64,000 nt of DNA from an uncultured Acholeplasmatales bacterium (GCA_944324805.1 CALUXS010000003.1:124001-188000); one strand, 5' to 3'; shown: positions 46,386 through 55,960, counted from the first letter of the stretch. The notes: a model not told the origin generated them from the sequence alone. Numbers and translations are program-made.

Positions 46386-49019
46386 TTACTTGTTTTCTTC
46401 TTTATCTAAGAATTCTTCAGTATAATAAGCATCCTTTAAGATTTGCATCATATCTGCTACCATAGGAACTCTTGGGTTAGCAGGAGAACATTGATCTTCA
46501 TATGCTAGATATGCTAATTTTTCAATATTAGCTAAATATTCTTTTTCATCTAAGCCTTGGCTCTTGAAGTTCATCTTGATACCTAAACGTTTTGCCAATT
46601 CACCACAAGCTTTAGCATATGATTCAACACCCTCTTCAACTGTTGAACATGGTAAACCTAAGATTCTAGCTAATTCTGCATAACGCTCATCAGCACGATA
46701 ATAGTTATATTTTGGCCATGTAGATAATTTTTGAGGACGAACACCATTATAACGAATAGTAAATGGTAATAAAATTGCATTTGCACGTCCATGAGGAACA
46801 TGGAACTCGCCACCAATCTTGTGAGCCATAGAGTGGTTCATACCTAAGAATGCATTAGCAAAAGCCATACCTGCTAAACATGAAGCATTATGCATCTTTT
46901 CACGAGCTTCAGGATCTTTAGCACCATTATTATATGAACGTTCAAGATATTGGAATACCATCTTAATAGCTTGAATTGCTAGACCATCTGTAAAGTCATT
47001 AGCTAATGTTGATACATATGCTTCAGTAGCATGTGTTAAAACATCCATACCTGTATCAGCTGTAATTGATCTTGGTAAATTATAAGTTAATACTGGGTCA
47101 AGAATTGCTACTGTTGGAGTTAAAGAATAATCTGTTAATGGATATTTCTTATGTTCAAGTTTATCAGTAATAACTGCGAATGGAGTTACTTCTGAACCTG
47201 TACCTGATGTAGTTGGAATACATACTAATTTTGCTTTATGACCTAATTCAGGATATTGGAAAGCACGTTTACGAATATCCATAAATTTTTGTTTTAAATC
47301 GTTAAAGTTAACTTCTGGTTGTTCATAGAATAACCACATACCCTTAGCAGCATCCATTGATGAACCACCACCTAAAGCGATGATTGTATCTGGTTCAAAG
47401 CTGCGCATCAATTCAACACCCTTTTGAACTGTTTGGATTGATGGATCTGGTTCAACATCACAGAAAATTGAATAAGGAACCTTTGGAGAACGTAACTCTA
47501 ATTGATCAGTTACCTTTCTTACAAATCCTAAATCAACCATTGAACGGTCAGTAATAATCATTACTTTCTTCATTTCTTTCATTTGATGTAAATATTCAAT
47601 TGCATCTCTTTCGAAATAAATCTTTGATGGGATCTTGAACCATTGCATGTTGTTTCTTCTACGACCTACTTTCTTAATATTTAATAGGTTGATAGCACTA
47701 ACGTTACCTGCAACTGAGTTATGACCATAAGAACCACAACCTAAAGTCAATGATGGTAAGAATGAGTTATAAACGTTACCAATACCACCGAATGTTGATG
47801 GTGAATTCCAAATAATACGAATAGCTGGAATAATATGTCCAAATCTATCAGCTAATTCTTGTGAAGCTGTATGGATAGCAGCACTGTGTCCTAAACCATT
47901 AAATTCAACCATATTCTTAGCATATTCAATACCTTGTTCAGTTGTTTTAACCTTTAAAATAGCTAAAACAGGAGATAATTTTTCACGAGTTAATGGTTCA
48001 TCAACGCCAACCTTAGAGCATTCAGCAGCAATAATTGGAGTTTTTGGATCTACTGTAAATCCAGATTGTTCAGCAATCCATGTTGCATATTTACCAACAA
48101 CATTTGGATTTAATTTAGCAAGTGGCTTATCCTCTTTCTTTTCAACGCCAAACATGAATTTTTCAAGTTTCTTCTTTTCATCCTTAGTAGCAAAATGAAC
48201 TCCATATTTCTTGAATTCAGCAACTACTTGATCATAAATTTCCTCATCAATGATAACAGCTTGTTCAGAAGCACAAACCATACCATTATCAAATGATTTA
48301 GACATTACTACATCATTTACAGCTTGACGTACATTACATGTCTTTTCAAAATATGCAGGAACGTTACCAGCACCTACACCTAATGCAGGTTTACCACATG
48401 AATATGCAGCCTTAACCATTGCATTACCACCAGTTGCAAGAATTGTTGATACACCTGGATGATTCATTAAAGCTGTTGTAGCTTCCATTGAAGGATGTTC
48501 AATCCATTGAATACAATTTGCTGGTGCCCCCGCAGCAATAGCAGCATCGTATACAACCTTTGCAGCCATAACACTACATTTTTGTGCATTTGGATGGAAT
48601 GCAAATACGATTGGATTTCTAGTTTTTAAACAAATTAATGATTTGAAAATTGCTGTAGATGTTGGATTTGTAACAGGAGTGATACCAGCTACAACACCAA
48701 CTGGTTCTGCAATTTCAGTTAAACCAGTTACATCATCTTCCTTAATGATACCAACTGTTTTTAAACGTTTCATATTATGAGTTACATATTCACAAGCAAA
48801 TAAGTTTTTTGTAGCCTTATCTTCGAATACACCACGACCAGTTTCTTCGATTGCAGCTTTAGCCAAATTACCATGTTGATCTAGAGCAGCAACACTACAT
48901 TTTGCAACAATGAAATCAATTTGCTCTTGTGTGAAAGAAGCATATTCGTCTAATGCCTTTAATGCTTTTTCAACTAAGCCATTTACTTCTTCTTGCGCAG
49001 AAATAATTTTTTCTTCCAT
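46386..49019 (-). CDS. adhE: Bifunctional aldehyde-alcohol dehydrogenase AdhE
   Basis: An 877-residue fermentation enzyme reducing acetyl-CoA to acetaldehyde and then ethanol with NADH. Residues 1-440 are the CoA-acylating aldehyde dehydrogenase ([10 protein letters not shown], catalytic Cys in [10 protein letters not shown]); after linker [16 protein letters not shown], residues 455-870 are the iron alcohol dehydrogenase ([13 protein letters not shown], iron ligands around [25 protein letters not shown] and [11 protein letters not shown]). CGGAGG ribosome site. The promoter is flanked upstream by two cre-like sites, suggesting catabolite control. Confidence 0.97.
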   Translation of the reverse strand: MEEKIISAQEEVNGLVEKALKALDEYASFTQEQIDFIVAKCSVAALDQHGNLAKAAIEETGRGVFEDKATKNLFACEYVTHNMKRLKTVGIIKEDDVTGLTEIAEPVGVVAGITPVTNPTSTAIFKSLICLKTRNPIVFAFHPNAQKCSVMAAKVVYDAAIAAGAPANCIQWIEHPSMEATTALMNHPGVSTILATGGNAMVKAAYSCGKPALGVGAGNVPAYFEKTCNVRQAVNDVVMSKSFDNGMVCASEQAVIIDEEIYDQVVAEFKKYGVHFATKDEKKKLEKFMFGVEKKEDKPLAKLNPNVVGKYATWIAEQSGFTVDPKTPIIAAECSKVGVDEPLTREKLSPVLAILKVKTTEQGIEYAKNMVEFNGLGHSAAIHTASQELADRFGHIIPAIRIIWNSPSTFGGIGNVYNSFLPSLTLGCGSYGHNSVAGNVSAINLLNIKKVGRRRNNMQWFKIPSKIYFERDAIEYLHQMKEMKKVMIITDRSMVDLGFVRKVTDQLELRSPKVPYSIFCDVEPDPSIQTVQKGVELMRSFEPDTIIALGGGSSMDAAKGMWLFYEQPEVNFNDLKQKFMDIRKRAFQYPELGHKAKLVCIPTTSGTGSEVTPFAVITDKLEHKKYPLTDYSLTPTVAILDPVLTYNLPRSITADTGMDVLTHATEAYVSTLANDFTDGLAIQAIKMVFQYLERSYNNGAKDPEAREKMHNASCLAGMAFANAFLGMNHSMAHKIGGEFHVPHGRANAILLPFTIRYNGVRPQKLSTWPKYNYYRADERYAELARILGLPCSTVEEGVESYAKACGELAKRLGIKMNFKSQGLDEKEYLANIEKLAYLAYEDQCSPANPRVPMVADMMQILKDAYYTEEFLDKEENK

Positions 49020-49059
49020 AAATATCCTCCGATTTTTTTAATAGTTCTTTGCACCTTTT

Positions 49060-49087
49060 ATTATACATTATTAAAAGATAATGTAAA
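49060..49087 (-). promoter_or_regulatory. Promoter of adhE
   Basis: Minus strand TTTACA (49082-49087), 16 bases, TATAAT (49060-49065). Confidence 0.8.
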
Positions 49088-49089
49088 AC

Positions 49090-49103
49090 TGTAAACGTTT
49101 TTA
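49090..49103. promoter_or_regulatory. cre-like site 1 before adhE
   Basis: TGTAAACGTTTTTA matches the CcpA operator consensus TGWAANCGNTNWCA at 13 of 14 positions and lies just upstream of the adhE -35 box. Confidence 0.65.
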
Positions 49104-49120
49104 CTTTTTCTTTATAGCAT

Positions 49121-49134
49121 TAAAAACGTTTTTA
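49121..49134. promoter_or_regulatory. cre-like site 2 before adhE
   Basis: TAAAAACGTTTTTA matches the consensus at 12 of 14 positions. Its centre is 31 bases from that of site 1, about three helical turns, so both sites face the same side of the DNA. Confidence 0.5.
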
Positions 49135-49138
49135 TTGG

Positions 49139-49172
49139 TAAAAAAAATAAAAAGCAGCCCTAAAAAGCTGCT
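49139..49172 (-). terminator. Terminator of the DUF212 gene
   Basis: AGCAGC / GCTGCT stem with 8-base loop and a long T-rich tail on the minus strand; it starts at the stop codon. Confidence 0.88.
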
Positions 49173-49687
49173 CATATTATTACAAAATAACCAATTATTC
49201 CAACTATTAATCCGAAAACAAAACCACCTAGTACTTCAAAACCTTTGTGACCAAGCAACTCTTTTAATTTACCCTTCTTACCAAAACCTAAGTCTTGTTT
49301 TGTCTTTATATCTTCTGCTGAAACCAAATTATTTAATATTTTAGCGTGTTTTGAGGCTTCAAGACGAACACCCATTGCATCATGAACAACAATCATTCCA
49401 AATACTAAAGCCACAGCAAAAGAATAATCTAGATTTCCATTATCATGCATTTGTAGCATTCCCATTGAAACAATAAGAGTTGTAACAGTTGCTGTATGAC
49501 TAGAAGGCATTCCACCAGTTGTAAATAAAGTTGAAAACATTATTTTTTTGTTTCTAATTGAAAAAATCATGAATTTCAAGAACTGACATAAAAACATGGA
49601 AATAATTCCTAGAATAATAACTTGAATAGTTCTAAGACTCATTAATGATTCTAAATCATCGTACCAATTATTTGATGTCAAGATCAT
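49172..49687 (-). CDS. Divergent PAP2-family (DUF212/YuiD) membrane protein
   Basis: A 171-residue membrane protein with about four helices and the acid-phosphatase-like GGMPSSHTATVTTL (residues about 58-71) and VVHDAMGVRLEASKHA (about 100-115). Family DUF212 is related to PAP2 lipid phosphatases; its substrate is unknown. The ATG at 49687 has GGAG 9 bases upstream and overlaps the nfu gene by 20 bases. It ends in TGA, a second direct proof that TGA is a stop here. Last gene of the yutD-nfu operon. Confidence 0.85.
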   Translation of the reverse strand: MILTSNNWYDDLESLMSLRTIQVIILGIISMFLCQFLKFMIFSIRNKKIMFSTLFTTGGMPSSHTATVTTLIVSMGMLQMHDNGNLDYSFAVALVFGMIVVHDAMGVRLEASKHAKILNNLVSAEDIKTKQDLGFGKKGKLKELLGHKGFEVLGGFVFGLIVGIIGYFVII

Positions 49688-49940
49688 AATTATCCGCTCC
49701 AATATCATCGTTTATTACCTCAATAACTTCAGGTACTGTCTCTACTAATAATGCTTCTATACCATCTTTAAGTGTATAATCTAATGTTGCGCATCCTACA
49801 CAAGCACCTAACATTCTGACATGAACAATTCCATCTGCATAACTAACAAATTCTACGTCTCCACCTTCAGCATTTAAGTATGGTCTTATCTTATTTAATG
49901 TTTTTACAATTTGTTCTTCTACTACTTTTTGCTCGCGCAT
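49668..49940 (-). CDS. NifU-like iron-sulfur scaffold protein (Nfu)
   Basis: A 90-residue NifU C-terminal-domain protein. It has LNAEGGDVEFV (22-32) and the cluster-binding GACVGCATLDYTLKDGIEA (45-63, CxxC). It carries or delivers Fe-S clusters to apo-proteins. GAGG ribosome site. It follows yutD by 3 bases and overlaps the DUF212 gene. Confidence 0.92.
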   Translation of the reverse strand: MREQKVVEEQIVKTLNKIRPYLNAEGGDVEFVSYADGIVHVRMLGACVGCATLDYTLKDGIEALLVETVPEVIEVINDDIGADNYDLDIK

Positions 49941-49943
49941 AGA

Positions 49944-50555
49944 TTAAACCTCTTTTCGATTTTGATTTTTCTTTTTATCGCGATTACGCTTACGATTATT
50001 ATTAAAATTATTATTTTTTGGTTTTGGAACGAAGCCTTCAGATGCAGTTATAACAGTTACAGTCTTCTCTTCTACTTCAGTTCCCTCTTTCAAATCTGCT
50101 GGCAAAACGCCAATTGGAACCTTATTAAATTTATTAGAATCTAAAACTATCCTTGGTTTAGCTTTAGGTGTAGATTCTAATACTAAACTTTCTTTGTCAA
50201 AATTCTCTTTTTCTAGTGTTTTATGAACAATCTCTTTTCCTTCATTTACAGGCTTATTTTTAGCCTCAATGCGCTTATATTCATCATCACTAGTTATTCT
50301 ACGCAAAACATAATAAGGAGCCTCAAATGCACATGACTCTTCAATGTATGTATCAATATTTTTATAAAAATTTGAATTTTTAGCATCTGTTGAAAATCCT
50401 TTAAGTCTTAAAATATTATCACTTAAATCGCCAACAACGTAAGGATATTTATCAAAACATTCTTCAATATATGCTTCTTCAAAATTAGCTAAATTAAAAG
50501 CATTTTTGAAATTTGTAATTATTTCATAATAACCTTTCTTACTTTTAAATACCAT
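49944..50555 (-). CDS. yutD: YutD-like protein (DUF1027)
   Basis: A 203-residue cytosolic protein. Residues 1-95 match the YutD family pattern: KYPYVVGDLSDNILRLKGF and YIEESCAFEAPYYVLRR. The C-terminal half is low-complexity and very basic at the end (NNNRKRNRDKKKNQNRK), so it may bind nucleic acid. Function unknown. The ATG at 50555 is used; the GTG at 50564 is part of the CAGGTG ribosome site. First gene of the operon with nfu, behind a good promoter. Confidence 0.8.
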   Translation of the reverse strand: MVFKSKKGYYEIITNFKNAFNLANFEEAYIEECFDKYPYVVGDLSDNILRLKGFSTDAKNSNFYKNIDTYIEESCAFEAPYYVLRRITSDDEYKRIEAKNKPVNEGKEIVHKTLEKENFDKESLVLESTPKAKPRIVLDSNKFNKVPIGVLPADLKEGTEVEEKTVTVITASEGFVPKPKNNNFNNNRKRNRDKKKNQNRKEV

Positions 50556-50571
50556 AAAAATCACCTGAAAA

Positions 50572-50600
50572 ATTATATCATATTATAAATCTTTTTTCAA
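50572..50600 (-). promoter_or_regulatory. Promoter of yutD-nfu-DUF212
   Basis: Minus strand TTGAAA (50595-50600), 17 bases, TATAAT (50572-50577). Confidence 0.82.
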
Positions 50601-50605
50601 AAGAT

Positions 50606-51307
50606 TTATTGTTCAACTATTTTATCAACTTTAAATAGGTCAACAAGGAAGTTAAATGTTTTATCATAGTTAAACATATTTAAATATGTAAGTCCCTTTT
50701 CCTTGAAAAAAGGAACATATATTTGATTAGTATTATTGTCTAAAATAACACTCATTTTATTATCTGTTCTAATAGATGTAGTATCTAGTTTATGTTTTAA
50801 AACGCCATCAACTATTAAAACTTCTATCGCTCTTCTTTGTTTAAGCTCGCCCTTAACAAAATATGTAGTAATTTTATATTTCTTATGCAAGTACGTTCTC
50901 GCTTCATTACGAAGCCTATAATATTCCTTCCTAGTATTAAGGTAATAAAAACAAATGGTGTCAATTTTCTTTTTTTCAACAAAAGTCTTTATAAATATTT
51001 GGTTTGAAACAACCTCTAGTTCCTTTAAAAATGTATCTTTGTCAACATTTGAATTTAAAACCATATAATTTTTATGCCTTTTTATCTCTGCATTAAAGGC
51101 TTTTATATACCAAATTGAACTTGCAGCAACCAAGATCACCGCAACAACAATAAATGTAAAAACTGTAAATATTCCGTAGTACCCTTTTAAATTATAGTAG
51201 GCTAAAAAGCTACATAATGATGCTAATACAAAAGACAAAATGAGCAACCCCACTTCAAGATATGTATAAATCATTAATTTATTATATGGTTTTTTTATTT
51301 TTTCCAT
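50606..51307 (-). CDS. Unrecognised membrane protein after tRNA-Arg
   Basis: A 233-residue protein, not recognised. Two membrane helices (about 15-37 and 43-67) form an N-terminal hairpin; residues 70-233 are a soluble alpha/beta domain with many Lys/Tyr (KEYYRLRNEARTYLHKKY). AGAGGTG ribosome site. It starts 21 bases after the 3' end of tRNA-Arg with no terminator between, so it is probably made from the tRNA transcript. No catalytic motif is seen. Confidence 0.65.
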   Translation of the reverse strand: MEKIKKPYNKLMIYTYLEVGLLILSFVLASLCSFLAYYNLKGYYGIFTVFTFIVVAVILVAASSIWYIKAFNAEIKRHKNYMVLNSNVDKDTFLKELEVVSNQIFIKTFVEKKKIDTICFYYLNTRKEYYRLRNEARTYLHKKYKITTYFVKGELKQRRAIEVLIVDGVLKHKLDTTSIRTDNKMSVILDNNTNQIYVPFFKEKGLTYLNMFNYDKTFNFLVDLFKVDKIVEQ

Positions 51308-51327
51308 CGATAGACACCTCTTTTTCT

Positions 51328-51402
51328 TGGCGTGCCTAGGAGGAATCGAACCTGCATCACAACCTTCGGAGGGTTATATTTTATCCATTAAACTATAGGC
51401 AC
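51328..51402 (-). tRNA. tRNA-Arg (anticodon CCG)
   Basis: 75 nt with CCA encoded. Acceptor GUGCCUA/UAGGCAC, anticodon stem UAACC/GGUUG, loop CUCCGAA giving anticodon CCG (plus 51367-51369), T loop UUCGAUU. The T stem GCAGG/CCUCC has one C-C mismatch. It reads CGG codons. Confidence 0.9.
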
Positions 51403-51412
51403 ACTACTAAAT

Positions 51413-51441
51413 ATGATAATAAAAAAGTAAATAAATGTCAA
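51413..51441 (-). promoter_or_regulatory. Promoter of tRNA-Arg
   Basis: Minus strand TTGACA (51436-51441), 17 bases, TATCAT (51413-51418), 10 bases before the tRNA 5' end. Confidence 0.8.
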
Positions 51442-51466
51442 ATATTTGCAACCTTTCTATATTATC

Positions 51467-51503
51467 AAATAAAAAGCCTACAAACATAGTTTGTAAGCTT
51501 TTT
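51467..51503 (-). terminator. Terminator of the EamA gene
   Basis: 15-base stem with one G-U pair and a 3-base loop (AAAAAGC...ACAAAC / GTTTGTA...GCTTTTT), overlapping the stop codon. Confidence 0.9.
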
Positions 51504-52527
51504 AGATTATAACATCCTTAAGTTCTATTTCCTTATGGCTATGTAGATGATTTTCTTTTCTACCATGCTCATGTATATGCGAATGAATTATTGTTGTTTG
51601 ATGTATTTTTCCTTGATAAAAATATGTTAATTCGTGCACATGTATATGTTCATGAAGTTTTTTAGAAGAATCAATAATAACAAAAATTGTTCCTAGTAGC
51701 ATTAAACTTAACGCAAAATAATAATTAATATTAATTGGCTCATTTAATATCAATAAAGATAATAATGAACTAATAAAAGGTGCAAATGCATAATACATAC
51801 TAGTTTTACTAGCCCCTAATACTGACTGAGCCTTAATATAAAATGTTATACTTAACCCATAAGCTACAAAGCCTAAAACTAAAGCTCCTAAAATATAAGA
51901 AAAGGCTGGTAAGTTTGCTTTGATAATAAAGGATATTAATAAAGATGTTGTTCCACTTCCAAGTCCTTTTATCATAACTATTTGGTATGTATCTTTATGA
52001 GATATTTTTTTTGTGAAATTATTTTCGAATCCCCAACAAATAGTAGCTAATAATACTAATAGTGAACCAAAAGAAAATTCTAAATTACTAAAATCATTTA
52101 CAGTTAAAATTATACTTGCTGATGTAATGAGTAATAAAGCTATAATCAGCCTCTTTGACACAAATTCTTTAAAAACCAAAAAAGCTATTATTGTAGTTGC
52201 AACTATTTCAAAATTATTTAATAGTGATGAACTTGCGGAAGTTGTATTTTTAAGACCATACATAAGCAATATTGGTGCAATTACATCTAGTATTACCATG
52301 CCAACTACATATGGTAAATCACTTTTATTTAAATAAATTGTATTTTTACTTTTTCTTTTGTTAATTATAAATATTATTCCTATCCCAATTCCCGCACCTA
52401 AGTACAAAAAACCTGCTAACATTGTCGGATTAAAATTTTCTAATAACAATTTTGAAACAGGACTATTCAGTGCATAAAATATAGCAGCAAGCAAAGCAAA
52501 AATTGATGGAATTATCATTTTTTTCAT
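51502..52527 (-). CDS. EamA/DMT-family transporter with a histidine-rich tail
   Basis: A 341-residue membrane protein with ten predicted helices in two EamA halves (1-145 and 150-285). The C-terminal 45 residues are cytosolic or external and hold about 14 His (HEHIHVHE, HSHIHEHGRKENHLHSH), suggesting binding of zinc, nickel or cobalt. DMT transporters move varied small metabolites; metal transport is only suggested by the tail. Weak ribosome site (AGAAGAT). It lies 38 bases after the CoA-transferase gene. Confidence 0.85.
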   Translation of the reverse strand: MKKMIIPSIFALLAAIFYALNSPVSKLLLENFNPTMLAGFLYLGAGIGIGIIFIINKRKSKNTIYLNKSDLPYVVGMVILDVIAPILLMYGLKNTTSASSSLLNNFEIVATTIIAFLVFKEFVSKRLIIALLLITSASIILTVNDFSNLEFSFGSLLVLLATICWGFENNFTKKISHKDTYQIVMIKGLGSGTTSLLISFIIKANLPAFSYILGALVLGFVAYGLSITFYIKAQSVLGASKTSMYYAFAPFISSLLSLLILNEPININYYFALSLMLLGTIFVIIDSSKKLHEHIHVHELTYFYQGKIHQTTIIHSHIHEHGRKENHLHSHKEIELKDVII

Positions 52528-52565
52528 ATATCTTCTATATTGATTAAATGTGACATATTAAATTG

Positions 52566-54176
52566 CTATTTTTTAAAACCTAAATTTCCATCACTAAATG
52601 CCATATTTTTAACTAAATCAGGATAACTAGAATTATATGTAGCAGGACTAGGGAAACCTACACTTCCTAAATTTTTAGTCTCAACGTATACTCTTAGTTT
52701 ATTGAATTTATCGTTATTTTCTTCGCTAATATTAGTTTTTATAGAAATATCATTTGTTTTCTCACATAAATCTGTTGCTTCATGTAAATAAACAGCACCT
52801 CTAGTTAATGAAGTTGTAACCTCAAGATTTGAACCATCTATAAGCTTTTTCTTTATTGCTAATAAAGTTCCTAGTGCTAAAAAGAATCCTGGAATATAAT
52901 CTAGTGGAACACCATTCAAGTTTACTGGTTTTTCTAAAGAACCATTTCGAACTGATAAACCTGTTATATCCTCTGCACAAGGTGCCCATCCAGGTAAATC
53001 ACGCCATACAGTATCTGAAAAACACATTAAATGAGAATAAATTACATTAGGATTAAGTTTTCTTATTTCTTCTATTGATAGTCCAAATTTATCAAATGCT
53101 CCATCTTGATATGAGTAAGTTATTACATCTACTTCTTTAATTAACTCTTTCATTCGCTTTAAATCATCTTCAATATTAAGATCTAAATTAATTGCTCTCT
53201 TTCCTGCCCAACCATCAAGTTCAAGCATTGATTGCTCTTGGTTCATTAATTTACCTCTTCTAACTAATAGTACATCTGCACCATATTCAGCTAAAATTCT
53301 TGAACATGCAGGACCTGCAATTATATGAGTTAAATCTAAAACCTTTATACCAGAAAGTGGACCATTATCACTCATTTTACTAAAATTAGCCCTAGATTTT
53401 CCATATTCCTTAAAAGAGACCAATGGCATATTAACAACTGCCTTACCAACCTCAGTTGCTTCCCATTCAGAGCGTGAACGAATCATACACCCACATGCCT
53501 GAGCATCAATAAATGCCATTTTTTCTAATTCAAGTGCATCGTAATTTTTTGTAATACTAGCTAAGTATTTTATATCTCGCTTAGTAGATAAAAATTTAAA
53601 CTTTTCTGATGATTTATTAGACTTTAAAACTTTATTTAATCTTTCTTGTTGTGATTGATAATAAACATGGAAAGAAACATATCTATTATCCTTTGTTTTA
53701 TATTTGTAGAAAGAACCATTATAGGCATTATCAACGCGCATAGCACTAGCCAATCTTGCTTTTTTAAATTTCTTATCATAATAATTTGCCATATAAAGTC
53801 TTATAGCTTGCAATCCCGCGAATGAAATATCGCAATCAATAGTCGTATTATCTACATTATCACCACGTAATTTTCCAATGCTTGTTGCGACATTACTACA
53901 TAAAGCCAAAACAGCAGCTATAACAGGAGTCTGTAATACTTTTTCTTCTAAAAACAACTTTTCAACTGCACCTTTTCGTATTTTAGCAAGAGCAAAGGCT
54001 ATTACATTAGGAAACGGATTTTCCTTTAGATAGCTTTTCTTGAACAACTTTTCCGTTTCACTATTCGCAATAAATGTTGTTGGATATAAATCATCAATAT
54101 TAAATCTTTTAACAAGATCATCATAAATAACTTGAGCTTCTGCAGCTTTTTTTAACAAAATATCTTTTGTACTCAT
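52566..54176 (-). CDS. CaiB/BaiF family (class III) CoA-transferase, two-part
   Basis: A 536-residue protein. The family N-terminal signature GPLSGIKVLDLTHIIAGPAC and LAEYGADVLLV is at about 272-306, followed by KRAINLDLN, DVITYSYQDGAFDKFGLS and NPNVIYSHLM. Residues 1-265 look like a C-terminal half of the same fold (SFYKYKTKDNRYVSFHVYYQ; GCMIRSRSEWEATEVGKAV), so the order of halves differs from single-domain enzymes; such long forms exist in the family. Substrate unknown. AAGGGGTG ribosome site, extended -10 upstream. Confidence 0.83.
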   Translation of the reverse strand: MSTKDILLKKAAEAQVIYDDLVKRFNIDDLYPTTFIANSETEKLFKKSYLKENPFPNVIAFALAKIRKGAVEKLFLEEKVLQTPVIAAVLALCSNVATSIGKLRGDNVDNTTIDCDISFAGLQAIRLYMANYYDKKFKKARLASAMRVDNAYNGSFYKYKTKDNRYVSFHVYYQSQQERLNKVLKSNKSSEKFKFLSTKRDIKYLASITKNYDALELEKMAFIDAQACGCMIRSRSEWEATEVGKAVVNMPLVSFKEYGKSRANFSKMSDNGPLSGIKVLDLTHIIAGPACSRILAEYGADVLLVRRGKLMNQEQSMLELDGWAGKRAINLDLNIEDDLKRMKELIKEVDVITYSYQDGAFDKFGLSIEEIRKLNPNVIYSHLMCFSDTVWRDLPGWAPCAEDITGLSVRNGSLEKPVNLNGVPLDYIPGFFLALGTLLAIKKKLIDGSNLEVTTSLTRGAVYLHEATDLCEKTNDISIKTNISEENNDKFNKLRVYVETKNLGSVGFPSPATYNSSYPDLVKNMAFSDGNLGFKK

Positions 54177-54239
54177 AAAAATACACCCCTTATTATTTCA
54201 TTATTAGTATCGGAAGATTAAAATAACTTTCATATATAA

Positions 54240-54248
54240 ATTATATCA
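54240..54248 (-). promoter_or_regulatory. Extended -10 promoter of the CoA-transferase gene
   Basis: Minus strand TGATATAAT, about 65 bases before the ATG; no clear -35. Confidence 0.6.
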
Positions 54249-54298
54249 AATTTTTAATAAATCTAAAATAGATAATTATATAATATTTCATTTTAATT

Positions 54299-54745
54299 CT
54301 AGATACTAATTTCAACAACAATTTCTTTTTTTCCTAATATTTCTAAGAGTTTTTCTTTAGTAGCATTTTCAATGCTACCTAGTTTTGTAAATGAATATGA
54401 ATTTGTATCATAATAAATTACAAATTGATTACCCTGATATAAAATGATATCTCCTGGTTTTGTAGTAAAATATTCATCATTTCTTGGTAATGAAAATGGA
54501 AGTCTACCTACCTTTTCAAAATTACCATAATCTTGCATGCTTATAATAATATTTTCTTTTTTTAAATGACTAATTAATTCATGTGCTGAAGAATTGTCTT
54601 CTAAATTGACTATCAATTCATAACCATTTACTTTTATTTTCATATTGTTATACTCCTCATTTGTTATTTTATCTTTTGTTGAACAACTACTAAAAGTTAA
54701 AATCGAAACGAAAAAAATAATTAGAAGTATTATTTTTTTAATCAT
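54299..54745 (-). CDS. Lipoprotein with cyclophilin-like domain
   Basis: A 148-residue exported lipoprotein: signal peptide with lipobox FSSC (Cys21), then a cyclophilin-like domain (about 34-148: KIKVNGYELIVNLEDNSSAHEL, GRLPFSLPRNDEYF, KPGDIILYQGNQFVIYYD, YSFTKLGSIE). This small beta-barrel family is common near cupins and oxidoreductases; peptidyl-prolyl isomerase activity is not expected. It overlaps the CMD-cupin gene by 8 bases and is the last gene of the MarR operon. Confidence 0.8.
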   Translation of the reverse strand: MIKKIILLIIFFVSILTFSSCSTKDKITNEEYNNMKIKVNGYELIVNLEDNSSAHELISHLKKENIIISMQDYGNFEKVGRLPFSLPRNDEYFTTKPGDIILYQGNQFVIYYDTNSYSFTKLGSIENATKEKLLEILGKKEIVVEISI

Positions 54746-55490
54746 AACTTTCCTCTTTTGCTATTAAATCATAATATTCATCTGAAACCGGTTCTAACCA
54801 TTCGTTAGAGGTATTTTCTCCAGGAACCTCAATTGCAATATGTGAAAACCAACCATTTGGTGTAGCTCCATGCCAATGCTTAACGTTAGGATTTATTACA
54901 ACAACATCCCCTTCCTTTAGTCTTTTTACCTCTTTACCTTCCTCCTGATAAAGACCATTACCTGAGATACAAATTAGTATTTGGCCACCATCTCTAGTAG
55001 AATGATGTATATGCCAATTATTTCTACATCTAGGCTCAAATGTAACATTATTGATAGATAAATTTGTAGTTTTAGCAACTTGTTTTAGGTACGATGTACC
55101 AATAAAATATTTTTCATATTCTATATTCTTTTCACCCAAACCTAAGAAGCCACCATGAGTATTTAAATCATCTTCTTTATAAACTTCCTTTGCTATATTA
55201 AACGCTGCCCACGCATTTGGCCATCCGGCATAGAAAGCAATATGTGTAATTATTTCTGCCATTTCTTCTTTAGATACTCCGTTATTTTTAGCATTTTGTA
55301 TATGATACTTCAATGAATCATCAACAAAACCCTTACTAACTAGTGCTGTAACTGTTATTATAGTTCTAATTTTTAATGACAGCTTATCTTCTCTTGACCA
55401 AACTTCTCCAAATAAAACATCATCATTTAGTTGCGCAAATTTATTTGCAAAATCTCCTAATTTTTCTCTTCCTGCAGTTTGTTTTTCCAT
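54738..55490 (-). CDS. Carboxymuconolactone decarboxylase-cupin fusion
   Basis: A 250-residue protein. Residues 10-110 are a CMD/AhpD-fold domain (KIRTIITVTALVSKGF, HIAFYAGWPNAWAAFN) without the AhpD CxxC. Residues 140-235 are a cupin with metal ligands in NNWHIHHSTRDGGQ and the second motif VKHWHGATPNGWFSHIAIE. Such fusions are commonly annotated but rarely assigned a reaction. Behind a MarR gene (18-base gap) and in front of a lipoprotein gene. Confidence 0.85.
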   Translation of the reverse strand: MEKQTAGREKLGDFANKFAQLNDDVLFGEVWSREDKLSLKIRTIITVTALVSKGFVDDSLKYHIQNAKNNGVSKEEMAEIITHIAFYAGWPNAWAAFNIAKEVYKEDDLNTHGGFLGLGEKNIEYEKYFIGTSYLKQVAKTTNLSINNVTFEPRCRNNWHIHHSTRDGGQILICISGNGLYQEEGKEVKRLKEGDVVVINPNVKHWHGATPNGWFSHIAIEVPGENTSNEWLEPVSDEYYDLIAKEESYD

Positions 55491-55508
55491 TTTTATTACC
55501 TCTTCTTG

Positions 55509-55940
55509 TTAATTTCTTTTCATTATACTTTTATAAATTGAAGGCATCTTCTCAAGGGTTTCTATAATCAAATAATCTTTTGAATCTAAACTTTCAAATA
55601 CTTGCTTTTCTAATTCATATATATCTTTTAAAGCTTCATCAGCAAATTTTTTTCCATTTTCCGTTAGATTTATCGCCATTTTTCTTCTTGTACCTTCAAT
55701 ATGTACTAATTCAACAAAACCTCTTTTTTGAAAATTGCTAATAACTGTATTTACAGTTGTTTTTGGTAAATCCCAATCTCTACTAATTTCAATTTGTGTA
55801 TGAATACTACCATCATTTAATGCATATAATACCCATAGTTCTGAACTAGATAACTCTTTATTTTTAGCTAGTTCAGCATATATATAATCTAATCTATATA
55901 ATGCCTTTCCTAGTCTAAAAAAGAATTCTTTAGCATTCAT
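55509..55940 (-). CDS. MarR-family transcriptional regulator
   Basis: A 143-residue winged-helix repressor: SSSELWVLYALNDGSIHTQIEI, recognition helix SRDWDLPKTTVNTVISNFQKRG (about 57-78) and wing VHIEGTRRKMAINLTENG. GGAGGG ribosome site. First gene of the operon; an inverted repeat over the transcription start fits autoregulation. Ligand unknown. Confidence 0.9.
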   Translation of the reverse strand: MNAKEFFFRLGKALYRLDYIYAELAKNKELSSSELWVLYALNDGSIHTQIEISRDWDLPKTTVNTVISNFQKRGFVELVHIEGTRRKMAINLTENGKKFADEALKDIYELEKQVFESLDSKDYLIIETLEKMPSIYKSIMKRN

Positions 55941-55960
55941 TTTGTTTTCCCTCCTATTTT

